Made by a program: the position numbers and the translations under genes
Shown: piece after piece, positions 24,690 to 36,212 of the stretch
Layout of the letters: each line of letters begins with the position of its first letter
Position numbering within the stretch: the first letter of the stretch is position 1
Assembly: GCA_009809945.1 (NCBI GenBank)
Contig: WTPW01000320.1
Location: 97,444 to 161,443, forward strand
Reading direction: 5' to 3'
DNA length: 64,000 nt
From: Gigaspora margarita
Taxonomy: Eukaryota > Glomeromycota > Glomeromycetes > Diversisporales > Gigasporaceae
The notes under the pieces: generated by a model
What the model was told of the DNA's origin: nothing
The model's database searches: none
Seen by the model: the letters and a program-made list of their open reading frames with translations, nothing else

Positions 24690-27600
24690 TTTAAATTACC
24701 AGAAAGTAAGTATATTCATAAAATAATGTACATATTTAATTGTCAACCGAATTCTCTATTAAATATTACTCTGTTTTTTCACTTACAATTAACTTAGACA
24801 GTAAGAAAATAAAATAATGTACACGCTTTGTCGTCAATAGAATTCTCCTTATAAATATTATTTCTCTGTTATTTAACTTTTAAATTACCAGAATGTAAGT
24901 ATATAGTATATTCATAAAATAATGTTCACGTTTTATCGTCAATAGAATTATTTATTAAATATTACCCCTTTTTTCTTTCACTTTAAACTACCAGTTTGTA
25001 AGTATATAGTTTATTTGTAAAATAATGTACCATTTTTGCACATTTTGTAATCAATAGAATTCTCAATTAAATACTACTTCTCTGTTCTTTATTTACATAA
25101 ATTATCAGGGCGTAAGTATATAGTTTATTCTAAAACAATATATATTTTGTTTTCAATAAAATTCTGTTAAATATATTTCTCTATTTTTTTTCACTTATGT
25201 GTTAAATTATCAGTTCGTATGTATATAATTTATTCACAAATTAATTTGCATGCTTTATCATTATTAAATATTATACATCTGTTTTTTCATTTTAAATTAT
25301 CAGCACGTAAGTATATAGCTTATTCATAGTATAACAAACACATTTATCATCAATTAAATATTACTTCTCTATCCTTTCTTTTTTAAATTACCAGTGTGTA
25401 AGTAAATAATTTATTAATATATTAATGTACAAATTTTATATCAGCAAAATTCTCAATTGAATATTATTTCTTTATTCTTCACTTATGTGTCGAATTCCAG
25501 CTTGTGAGTATATAGTTTATTTATAAATTATGTACACATTTTATCGTCAATAGAATTTTCTATTAAATCTTACTTATTTGTCCTTTCTTTTTTAAATTAA
25601 CAGTCAGTAAGTAAATAGTTTACTCATGAATAATGAACATATTTTACCATCAATAGAATTCTCTATTAAATATTCACTTTCTTTTGCTTTAAATTACCAG
25701 AAAGTAAGCATATAATCTATTCATATAATCTATTCATAAAATAAAACTATCACCAATGGAATTCACAATTAAATATTCTTTGTTCATTTGTTTTAAATTA
25801 CCAGAGAGTAAGTACATAGTTTATTCATAAATAATATATAATCTTACCGTCGATAAAATTCTCTATTAAATATTACTTTTCTGTTTTTTTTTCACTTTAA
25901 ATTATCAGTGGGTAAGTATATAGTTTATTCATCGAATAATGTACAAATTTTATCGTCAATAGAATTCTCTATTAAATATTACTTCTCTGCTCTTTATTTA
26001 CATGCCAAATTATCAGGACGTAAGTATATAGTTTACTTTCAAAATAATATATTTTGAATTCTCTATTAAATATAAATTTTCTATTCTTATTTACATGTTA
26101 AATTATCAGGATGTATGTATATAATTTACTCTCAAAACAATATACATTTTGTCATCAATAGAATTCTCTATTAATACTGCTTCTCTGTTCTTTCTTTTTT
26201 AAATTACCAGTTATAAGTATAGCCTATTCATAAAATAATGTAAACATTTAGTCGTTAATAGAATTCTCTATTAAATATTTATGTTCTTCATTTCAAATTA
26301 CCAGGGCGTAAGTATATAGTTTATTCATCAAATAATGTACACATTTTATCGTTAATGAATTCTCCTTTTTATATTATTTCTCTGTCTTTTCTCTTTTAAA
26401 TTATCAGTACGTAAGTATATAGTTTATTCATAAAATAATATAAACATTTTGTCGCTAATAGAATTCATTATTAAACATTATTCCTCGGTTCATTCACCTA
26501 CGCGTTAAATTATCAGGGTGTAAGTATATAGTTTACTTTCAAAACAATATATATTTGTCACAATAGAATTCTCTATTAAATATATTTTCTCGATTTTTTA
26601 TTTACATGATATTATCAGGACGTAAGTATATAGTTTATTTTCAGAAAAAATATTTTTGTCGTCAATAGAGTTCTCTATTAAATTATTACTTCTCTGTTCT
26701 TTATAATCAGGGCGTAAGTATATAGTTTACTCTCAAAATAATCTATATATTGTCATTAATAGAATTATCTATTAAATTGTCTATTTTCTCTCATTTTAAA
26801 TTACCAGAAAGTAAATATATAGTTTATTAATTAAATACAATAATATTTGCGCTTGATTAATCAATAAGCCTCTCTATTAAATATTCTATGTTTTAAATTA
26901 CCAGGCCGTAAGTATATAATTGATCCAAAAAAAATACCGTCAATAAAATTCTCTATTAAATATTACTTCCCTTTCTTTTGCTTTAATTTACCAGTTTTTC
27001 ATAGTAAGATTTAATTATCCATAGAATGATATACACATTTTATCATTAACAGAATTCTCTATTAAGTATTACTTCTCTGTCCTTTCTCTTTAAAGCTCCA
27101 GCAAGTAAGTATATAGTTTACGTATTCATAAAATAATATAAGCATTTTGTCATTAATAGAAATATTCTACGTTCTTTCATTTTAAATTATCAGAGAGTAA
27201 GTATATAATTTATTAATAATATATAGTATACATTCTATAGTCATTAGAATTCTATTAAATATTACTTCTCTTTTACTTTAAATTATCAGTTAGTAAGTAT
27301 TTAATTATCCATAGAATGATATAAGTATTTTATTGCTAACAGAATTCTCTATTAAATATACTTTTCTGTCTTTTCTCTTCAAAGTGCCAGAGAGTAAGTA
27401 TATAGTTTAATCATAAATTAGGGTACACATTTTTGTCGTCAATAGGATTCTTTATTAATTATTACTTCTTTGTTCTTAACTTATTTGTTAAATTTCCAGT
27501 TTGTGAGTATATAGATATAGAGTAATGTACACATATTTTTTATCATCAATAGAATTATCTATTAAATATTATTCTTTGTTCTTCCATTTTAAATTAGTGG

Positions 27601-30600
27601 CGAGTATGTATATAGTTTATTCATAAAATAAAAATTATCATCAATGTAATTCTCAATCAAATATTTTTGTTCATTCGCTTTAAATTACCAGAGAGTAAGT
27701 ATATTGTTTATAAATAATATATATATTTTACTGTCGATAGAATCCTCTATTAAATATTTCTTTGTTCTTTCACTTTAAATTGCCAGTGGGTAAGTATATA
27801 GTTTATTCATAAAATAATACACGCATTTTACTGTTTGTAGAATTCTCTATTAAATATCACTTCTCTATTATTTCACTTTAAATTACCAGTGGGTAAGTAT
27901 ATGGATTATATATCAAATAATGTACATATTTTATCGTCAATATAATTCTCTATTAAATATTACTTCTCTGTCCTTTCTATTTTAAATCATAAGTGTGAAG
28001 TATGTAGTTTATTCATAAAATGATATAGCATATTGTCATAAATAGAATTTTCTATTAAATATTACTTCTCGGTTTTTTCATTTATGTGTTAAATTATCAG
28101 GACGTAAGTATATAGATCATTCTCAAAACATTTATATTTTGCCGTCAATAGAATTCTTTATTAAATATTCTTTATTTACATGTTAAATTATCAGGATGTA
28201 AGTATATAGTTCATTCATAAAATAATGTAAACATTTTACCGTTAATAGAACTTTATTAAATATTACTTCTCTGCCATTTTATTTTAAATTATCAGTGCGT
28301 AAGTATATAGTTTATTCATAAATAATATAGGCATTTTTGCTGTTAATAGAATTCTCTAATAAATACATTTTAAATTAACAGATCGTAAATATATAATTTA
28401 TTTATAAATAATATGCACACTTTATTAACCAATAAGATTTTTTATTAAATATTACTTCACTGTTCTTTCTCTTTTAAATTACCAGCATGTGAGTATATTG
28501 TTTACTTCCAAAATAATATAGGCATTTTTGCTGTTAATAGAATTCTCTAATAAATATACAATTTAAATTAACAGATCGTAAATATATATTTTATTCATAA
28601 AATACAATAATATGCACACTTTATTAACCAATAAGATTCTTTATTAAATATTACTTCACTGTTCTTTCTCTTTTAAATTACCAGCTTGTGAGTATATTGT
28701 TTACTCCCAAAATAATGTCTATTTTGTGATCAATAGAATTCTTTATTAATATTACTTCTTTGTCCTTGTTTTTTAAATTACCAGTAGTCAGTAAGTATAT
28801 AGTTATTCATAAAATAATGCAAATATATCGTCATTAATATGATTCTCTATCTACGTCTTTCATTTTAAATTACCAGAAAGTAAATATACAGTTTATTCAT
28901 AAAATACAGTAATACGTATTCATACCTTTTTAATCAATAAGATTCTCTATTAAATATTATTTCTCTGTTTTTTTTTTATTTACATTTTAAACTTTCAGGC
29001 CGTAAGTGTATAGTTTACTCTCAACAATTTATATTTTGTCATCAATCGAATTCTCTATTAAATATTACTTTTCTGCCCTTTCTCTTTTAAATTCCCAGTG
29101 AGTATGTATATAGTTTATTCATAAAATAATGTAAAGATTTTCTTGTAATAGAATTCTCTATTGAATATTCTATTTTCTTTCATGTTAAATTACCAGAAAG
29201 TAAGTTTATAATTTATTCATAAAATACAGTGATATTCTCACTTTATTAACCAATAAATTTCGTTCTTTATTTAAATTATCAGGCCGTAAGTATATAGTTT
29301 ACTCTCGAAACAATATATATATTGTCGTCAATAGAATTTTCTATTAAATACTACTTCTCTGTCCTTCCTCTTTTAAATTACCAGTATGTAAGTATATAGT
29401 TTATTATTAACTAATGTAAACATTTTGTCGTTAATAGAATTCTCTATTAAATATTCTATTTTCTTTCATGTTAAATTACCAGCGAGTAAGTTTATTCATA
29501 GAATAAAATACACATTTTATCGTCAATAGAAATCTCTTTAAATATGATTTCTGTTTTTTCATTTACGCGTTAAATTATCAGTAAGTGAGTATATAGTTTA
29601 TTCATAACATAATGTATACATTTTGTCATTACCGGTAATAGAATTCTCCATTAAATAATATATTTTCTTTCATTTAAATTACCAGCAAGTAAGTATATAA
29701 TTTATTAATAACATATAAAGTTTATAGCCAATAGAATTTTATTAAATATTACTACACTTTTCTTTAAATTACTAGGCCGTAAGTATAGTTTATTTTATAA
29801 AATAATTAACACATTTTTTCGTTAATATCATTTCATTTTATATTAAATATAACTACTTTGTTCGTTCACTTTAAATTTACAGCCTGTAAGTATATAGTTT
29901 ATTCATTAAAATAATGCACATTTTATCATAAATAGAATTCTTTATTAAATATTACTTGCATGTTAAACTATTAGGCCGTAAGTATACAATTCACGCTCAA
30001 AACAATATATATTTTGTCACCAATAGAATTCTCTATTAAATATTACTTCCCTGTCCTTTCTCTTTTAAATTGCTAGTTGGTAAGTATATAGTTTATTCAC
30101 AAAACAATGACACATTTTTTTATCGTCGATAGAATTCCATATTAACTATTAAATACTATCTATGCACTTTCTTTTTAAATTACTAGCCTGTAAGTATATA
30201 ATATATTCATAAAATAACGTACACATTTTATAGTTAAAAGAATATTAAATATTACTTCTCTTTCTTTTGCTTAAATTACCAGTTTGTAAGTATTTAATTA
30301 TCCATAGAATGATATATACATTTTATCATCAACAGAATTCTCTATTAAATATTTCTTTTCTTTTAATTACCAGTGTGTAAGTATAACCATTCATAAAATA
30401 ATAAAATAATGTACACATTTTATCATTGGTAGAATCTCTGTTAATATTTCTTCTCCTTTAATTTACCAGTCCGTAAGTATAACTTATTCATAAAATAATG
30501 TACACATTTTATCATTGATAGAATCTATATTAAATATTTTCCTCTCCTTTAATTTACCAGTCCGTATGTATAGCTTATAAAATAATGTACACATTTTATC

Positions 30601-31172
30601 ATTGGTAAAATCTCTATTAAATATTTACTTCTCTGTTCTTTATCTCACGTGTTAATTTACTAGGAAGTAAGTATATAACATAATGCATGCATTTTATTAT
30701 AATTAGAATCTATTAAATATTTAATTCTCTATTCTTACACCTACTACTTATTAAACTACCAGAAAGTAAGTATACAGTTTTTCATGTTATTGTAACATTC
30801 TATCATTAATAGAATTTTTAATTAAATATTATTTCTTTTCTTACTTTAAATTAACAGGGAGTGAGTATACAATTATTCATAAAATGATGTACACATTTTA
30901 TCGTCAATAGAATGTATATTAAGTTTTTCCTCCCGTTTTTTCACTTATGTGTTAAATTACCAGGGAGTATGTATATAATTTATTTATATTATATCATCAA
31001 TAGAATTCTCTATTAATATTATTTTCTGTTCTTTTGCTTACGTGTAAACTACCAGGAAGTAAGTATATAGTTTTATTTATAAATATTATATATATTTTAT
31101 TGTCAATATAATCCTCCATTAAATTACTTCTTTTTTTACTCCGCATGTACGTTAAACTACCAGCGAATAAGT
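24690..31172 (+). repeat. Array A: about 66 tandem intron-like units, each a 3' splice site, 3 nt and a 5' splice site
   Basis: Units of about 99 bp repeat head to tail. Each has a T-rich tract, TTTAAATTAYCAG, a spacer, then GTAAGTATATAG, followed by AT-rich filler (TTATTCATAAAATAATG, CAATAGAATTCTCTATTAAATA). The spacer is exactly 3 nt in about 60 units and its bases vary. Examples by first spacer base: AAA 24703, ACA 24798, AAT 24892, TTT 24995, GGC 25109, TTC 25214, CAC 25304, TGT 25395, CTT 25501, TCA 25604, AGA 25805, TGG 25909, GAC 26017, GAT 26110, TAC 26408, GCC 26905, CAA 27102, TGC 28296, ATC 28382, CAT 28496, TAT 29385, CGA 29483, CCT 29883, TTG 30077, TCC 30470, GAA 30664, GGA 30858. 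Exceptions: 9 nt at 26995, 6 nt at 27598, 6 nt or a CAGTAG double acceptor at 28795, and damaged donors at 26214, 27997 and 31167. Donor variants GTATGT, GTGAGT and GTAAAT are all usable 5' splice sites. TAG replaces CAG mainly at 29.7-30.7 kb. Confidence 0.85.
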
Positions 31173-34122
31173 ATATAGGTTACAAGCGACCGCTGGAATC
31201 CCTGTTGTACTACTTGTATCAATTTCTGCTAAATTTTTTAATAGTTTATCAAATGATATCCATTAGATCATATGCCCATAATTACAAATTCTATGATCTT
31301 TTTAGTCAAGCTTTTTATCTCTGTTTATTTTTTCAACTACACATTTGACTATTTATTCAATTTTCATCAGAATCTAAAATAAAATTACAAGTAACAATAT
31401 TCATAAAGTGGAATTGTTTATTTAAGTACTTAAATTTAATGAGTATTCGTGTTCTTTACATACACAGCGAATTTATAACATTTAATTGTAAATAACGATA
31501 GTTTATTTTAACACAGTTTAATAATTTTTATGTCAATGAAAAACAAGCGCAAATAAAATGAAATTGATTAATAAATGTTTATGAACTTGAATAACTTATT
31601 TTGAAACTAAGGTTAATAAATGTTTTATATTCATGCATTAAATTGTGAATAAAATGAATAACAATATTATTTTAAATAAAAAATTATTAATAAATCTTTT
31701 TATGCTAACGTATTAAATTATTGTGAGTTAAATTAAATTCTAAAACTATGTAAATATTGTTGAACTTGAAAGTTTAATATTTTCTACACTCGCAATAAAA
31801 TAAATTATAAATATTAAACGATCATGAATTTTGAATATTTGAACTAAAAAGTGCTCATTAAACTTATTATAAACTGCAAGTAAAATGAAATTCTAATAAT
31901 TTCAATATTAGCTTAGATATTCTTAAACATCTCTCTCGATGCAAATGGCTAGTTATAAAGTAATCCTTACGGTAATTTTGTCGAAGATTCATGTTACTAA
32001 GTGCGGATATTGAATTTAGCCAACTCCATAATAAAAAAGATGGTCTCTGTCCATCTTTTTTTCATCTCTATATGAATTCGCTTGGCCGAATAATTTATTT
32101 TCTACTAATTAAAAATTAAACATGATTTATCAATTAAATGGTTGAGAGACCGTTCATTACTATATGCTCACAATCTAAAATAAAATTGAATAATAAATAT
32201 TCATGAATTTGAATAATTTATTTTAAGTAACTTAACTTTTCAAAATAATTATGATCAGCAAATTTCATAAGTCAAAAACTACATGGAATTCGAGGAATCA
32301 GGAGTTTTGAAATAATATCAAAATGTAACTCTACTATGGTTAAAAAATTATATTGGTCTATTAGTAATCAATTTTTATTCTATTAAGGTTTAATATTATT
32401 GAATTTTGGACAAAGGTGTCTCAATAACTGACTGGTTAATTAAATATTTAATAGTCTGAAGAATACGAAAATAGCTTTGAACTTTGAAAATTAACGGGCT
32501 ATCAGTAAAATTACTTTGTTCAAAATTAGTTAAAAAATCGCTAAATTTTTATTTATTAGTCAAATTAAAAAAACTACTTGATTGGCTATTGATTCTTGAA
32601 ATTTTATGGGCTGCTTATAATGAACGTTCTATATGAAATCACAATCAGTCATATGTAGTGATATGAACTAATCAAATCCGGATTGACTATATAGTTTGCG
32701 TAGTTTGAATAGTTGATCGGCAAATTTACATAAAGTTTTAATAGTTATCTACAGTTAACCATAGTTCGAATAAAATGCATACGGATTTTACAATACGGAT
32801 TTATGAGATAATATGAATACCAATATAGAATGGATGACCAGATCATTATGGTATGGGGTGTAAAATACCCATTTTAAAATCAACACCATACTGTTCCGGT
32901 GTTATATATATTAGGGTTATAGTTAGGAATTATAGATGATTAGCATGTATTGTTTTAGAATGGGTATTTTACACCCAATACCAGACCGATCAGGTCAAAA
33001 ATACCATATTGATATTCTGTAATTCCGCTAACTAATGGACAATATAATTCTCATAACTTAAATTCAACAGCCTGGTAGGTTCAATAATTTATCCGTACAG
33101 TTTAAAAGTTAACAATAGATAACTAGTTTTTACCGTTAACTATAGTATCCATAATTAGTAGTTAACAAAGGTTTACAGTTTCGAGTGTTAACTGTAGTTC
33201 GAGTAGTTGATCTGCAATATGCGTAAGATGATATGGATTACTGTACACAAAAATACGGATTTCAAACAGTTATCCGGTGTTACTATTATATTATAACATT
33301 AGTAAAAATTGGCATTAGACTTTGTATAAGTGTGGGTTGCATAGATTTACTGATGTTTCTTTCTATTTACTAAGTAAGCTAGGAGTTAAAATTAAAAGAC
33401 CTTCTATAGTCAATATTGTTAACATTCATAACCAAAACAAGCAAACTTCCAATTTTCTATTTGTTGTAAGAGGTGTTGAGTCCTAATTCATATTGTCGTC
33501 ACTAATATACACGTGTATCATTCTATCAAGTTATAGTTTGGAATAACTAATTGTCAAGATATATACTGAAATTGATTATAATATTTTTGAAATAGTTTTA
33601 TAGTAGAAAAATAAAAAAATTATTGTTCTATTAGAATTATGTCAGGTATGATATAGTCTAAAACAAGAAAATCATCATTCCAAGACCAAAACCAGGAAGG
33701 AAGAGGAAAAAAAGATGATGAGTCCAAACTTGAAGGGAAGAACAATAAGAGCAATATGTAGAAGAAGGCTAGAGAACTATTTATATGAGTCGTTAAAAGA
33801 GAAAGGTGTTTTATGTTATTACACCTCTTCTATTTTTGCATTATTCTCCAATACAAAATTTCAAATATGAGCTTTATAATTACACCCTACTTGACTCTTT
33901 GAATTTCTTTTTGATTCCTATTATAATTCAGACAAAGAATCTACCATTTCTTGTTACAAAATTGAGCCTGATGTTCAGAGTGTTCATGAGGCCTAGTGAA
34001 ATATGAAAAGTGATTCATGATTTCAAAAAGAATGAACGAGTACCCTAGCCATGTTTGGGTCACGTGCTGTAAATCATTATTAAGCCAATCAGAATGGGTG
34101 TAAACATTATACCAATTCCGAT
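31173..34122. other. Gene-free stretch, possibly decayed array, with a hairpin MITE
   Basis: At 31340-32250 loosely periodic motifs ('aaataaaatgaaatt', 'aataaatattcatgaa') recur, but the acceptor-3 nt-donor core is lost; this may be an eroded extension of the array. At 32836-32999 the arms 'gaccagatcattatggtatggggtgtaaaatac' and their reverse complement bound a 160-bp hairpin. The frames at 33806-34006 are not recognisable. Confidence 0.35.
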
Positions 34123-34428
34123 GTGGTTCCGAACCCGATTTTAATTGATTTTTTGTTAACTCCTATTTCTTATATTCGAGAATTTAAGATGCATAAAATC
34201 TATAAAGTAAACAAATTCGGAAAATCATACTATACCCTCGAATTGATTACCAAAAGTAGCAAGGCTAACAGGTACAGACACTCGTGGCAGAATATAGAAG
34301 ATGCGCACAGCCACAAGCTTACCAAAACGAATTACACAAAAAACGTTTCATATGACATTAAACAAACGCAAAAATCTAGTGATTATTACCGAACGTCCAA
34401 TGATCAATTTGAATACGCCATCCAATAA
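34123..34428 (+). CDS. Small hypothetical ORF
   Basis: A 101-codon frame beginning MVPNPILIDFLL, basic in the middle (many K, R, Y) and with no domain I recognise. There is no signal peptide or membrane segment beyond a short hydrophobic start. A second frame overlaps it. It lies between the possible array remnant and the SLR exon of module B and could be chance or a remnant. Confidence 0.2.
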   Translation: MVPNPILIDFLLTPISYIREFKMHKIYKVNKFGKSYYTLELITKSSKANRYRHSWQNIEDAHSHKLTKTNYTKNVSYDIKQTQKSSDYYRTSNDQFEYAIQ

Positions 34429-34705
34429 GATTCAAGAAATCGCACACAGTAAGTTGCCTGTTAACCATACACTTCGTACTTCGTACTACGTTCCTGGTAT
34501 AATATTAATCAAATCATATAATTCGTTGAAAGTAATGTTTAATTATAGCTAAATAGTGCTGGTACTTCATTAGCACAATTTAAGGTATATCAAATAAAAA
34601 AAATGTTACCTTTTTTTATTGCTTTGCATCTAAAAATGTCAACTAAAAAATAGTCATCGGAATTGACAAGTTTACTAACAACTTTGGCGAATAAGTTTTA
34701 AAAAT

Positions 34706-35058
34706 CAGCAGAAAAAGGAGAATCAGATGGAAAAATATCGACCGAGATGAACTATTCAACCGGAATTTATTTGCTTGGATATTGTTACAAATATGGTATT
34801 GGAATTGAAAAGGATAAAAACAAAGCATTCACATATTATCAAAAATCTGCAGACTTGAATAATCCTAACGGAATGTATCAAGTTGGTTATTGTTATCATT
34901 TAGGAATTGGAGTCGAAATCGATCAGCATAAAGCGTTTACATATTATCTAAAGTCTGCTGAACAGGTATTTATATGGGGATTTATAAAACGCCATTTGTT
35001 ACAGATACGGATTTGATGTAGAAAAGGATTATAGAAAATTCGAATATTGGCTTCAAAA
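34706..35058 (+). pseudogene. Sel1-like repeat exon of module B (frameshifted)
   Basis: The in-frame sequence runs SAEKGESDGK...GIYLLGYCYKYGIGIEKDKNKAFTYYQKSADLNNPNGMYQVGYCYHLGIGVEIDQHKAFTYYLKSAEQ, i.e. at least two full SLR units with the LG.CY..G.G...D..KAF.YY.KSA pattern. After KSAEQ (about 34960) the frame breaks. A second frame continues with CYRYGFDVEKDYRKFEYWLQ, so about one base has been gained or lost. The segment ends exactly at the donor GTAAGTCATT (35059) with two bases of a codon left, phase 2, as at 24390. A short insertion near 34720-34745 seems to separate SAEKGES from GIYLL. It is followed by array B and then by the kinase of module B, so it is probably the SLR part of the same gene. 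Confidence 0.65.
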
Positions 35059-35114
35059 GTAAGTCATTACATCATTGATATTGAATTTCTTAGTTTAAAT
35101 TTAAAATCTAAATA

Positions 35115-36082
35115 TATTTTTTTAGGGAGTAAGTATAATAACAAAATAAATAAAATATTATCTATTGACAATGTTTTATAATATTTCTATTTAAACCATG
35201 TTGATTTAGTTTGTAAATCTATGTATTTATTTAAATCATTAATTTTTTACTTTATTCGCATTAATTTAATGAGTAAATATAAAGGAACATTTATTGTATT
35301 TAAACTATTCGTGTTCATAATATTCAATTTATTTATTCTCAATAATCTTTAAGAATAAAAAAAAAAACATTTATTTAAATTTTATGAATGTTTATCATTA
35401 TGCAATACTCTTTGATTTATTTATTTGTATTAATTTAGACTGTGAGTATTATTAATATACGTATTTACTGTAAAATATGCTCGTCAGTTCATTAACATTC
35501 AATTTTATCTATTTACTTTAATTTAGTTGGTACGTATAATTAATATTTAATTATTAAAGCAAAGTTATGTTATAGTATTCAAATAATGAGTATTTTAATT
35601 TATCTTATATATTTTAATTTAATGAGTAAGAATAGAAGTTTAATAAACATATATCTTAAATAAGCCATTCAATTTATAGATCGTATTTAATTTATTTCTT
35701 ATACTGTATTAATTTAGTCAGTAAGTATGAAGAACATTTATAAATTAAAGCATTTAAATAAGCTGTTTATGATATTTTTTATTACTTTAGTTAGTGAGTA
35801 AAAACAACAAATTAATTCTGAAATTTAAGTGTTCAAAAAATAATTTGATTAATATTGTATTTGATCATGTTAATTTAGTCTGTGAGTAGGAACATTAATT
35901 AACATAGTTTTTAAAATATACGGTTTAAGTTTATTAATGCTTATTTTTTTTCACATTAATTTAGTGAGTGAGTATAATAAGTCATTATTAACCGAAGTAC
36001 TTAAAAGAAGTTATTCAAAATAGATGCTTACTCGTTGAACAATATTACTTATAATGGTTCATGTAATTTAATCAGTGAGTGT
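35115..36082 (+). repeat. Array B: about 11 intron-like units with 3-nt spacers
   Basis: Same architecture as array A but a distinct consensus: TTAATTTAG, three bases, GTGAGTATAA or GTAAGT. Spacers by first base: GGA 35126, TTT 35220, ACT 35439, TTG 35527, TCA 35718, TTA 35791, TCT 35879, TGA 35965. At 35270, 35623 and 36072 the acceptor reads TAA instead of TAG, so those units are probably dead. The array links the SLR exon (donor 35059) to the kinase leader exon (about 36163). Confidence 0.75.
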
Positions 36083-36212
36083 AAATATTCATATTAAAAA
36101 TTAAAGATTGGTAATGTAAACAACTAATATGCAAAATATAATGCAATTGGCAATTATAAAGGTATCCTTCTTACGATAAATGTGCACATTGCAATGAAGA
36201 TAACACACAAAC

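Noticed and set aside
24690..31172. CRISPR array
   Set aside because: Repeats are regular but the variable part is only 3 nt, the repeat is ~96 bp, the units have eukaryotic splice signals, and the context is a fungal genome.
24690..31172. Simple recursive-splicing ratchet sites (AG|GT with no exon)
   Set aside because: Almost every unit has exactly 3 nt between AG and GT rather than zero, so classic zero-length ratchet points do not fit. Recursive splicing through tiny exons is kept as an alternative.
24690..31172. All units joined in order as one encoded peptide
   Set aside because: Joining every spacer in phase 2 gives TAG where NTA spacers are followed by G, for example at the 26211 unit, whose donor is also damaged. 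Constitutive inclusion of all units is therefore unlikely.
33661..34006. Coding remnant upstream of module B
   Set aside because: Slightly richer base composition and short frames, but no motif in any frame.
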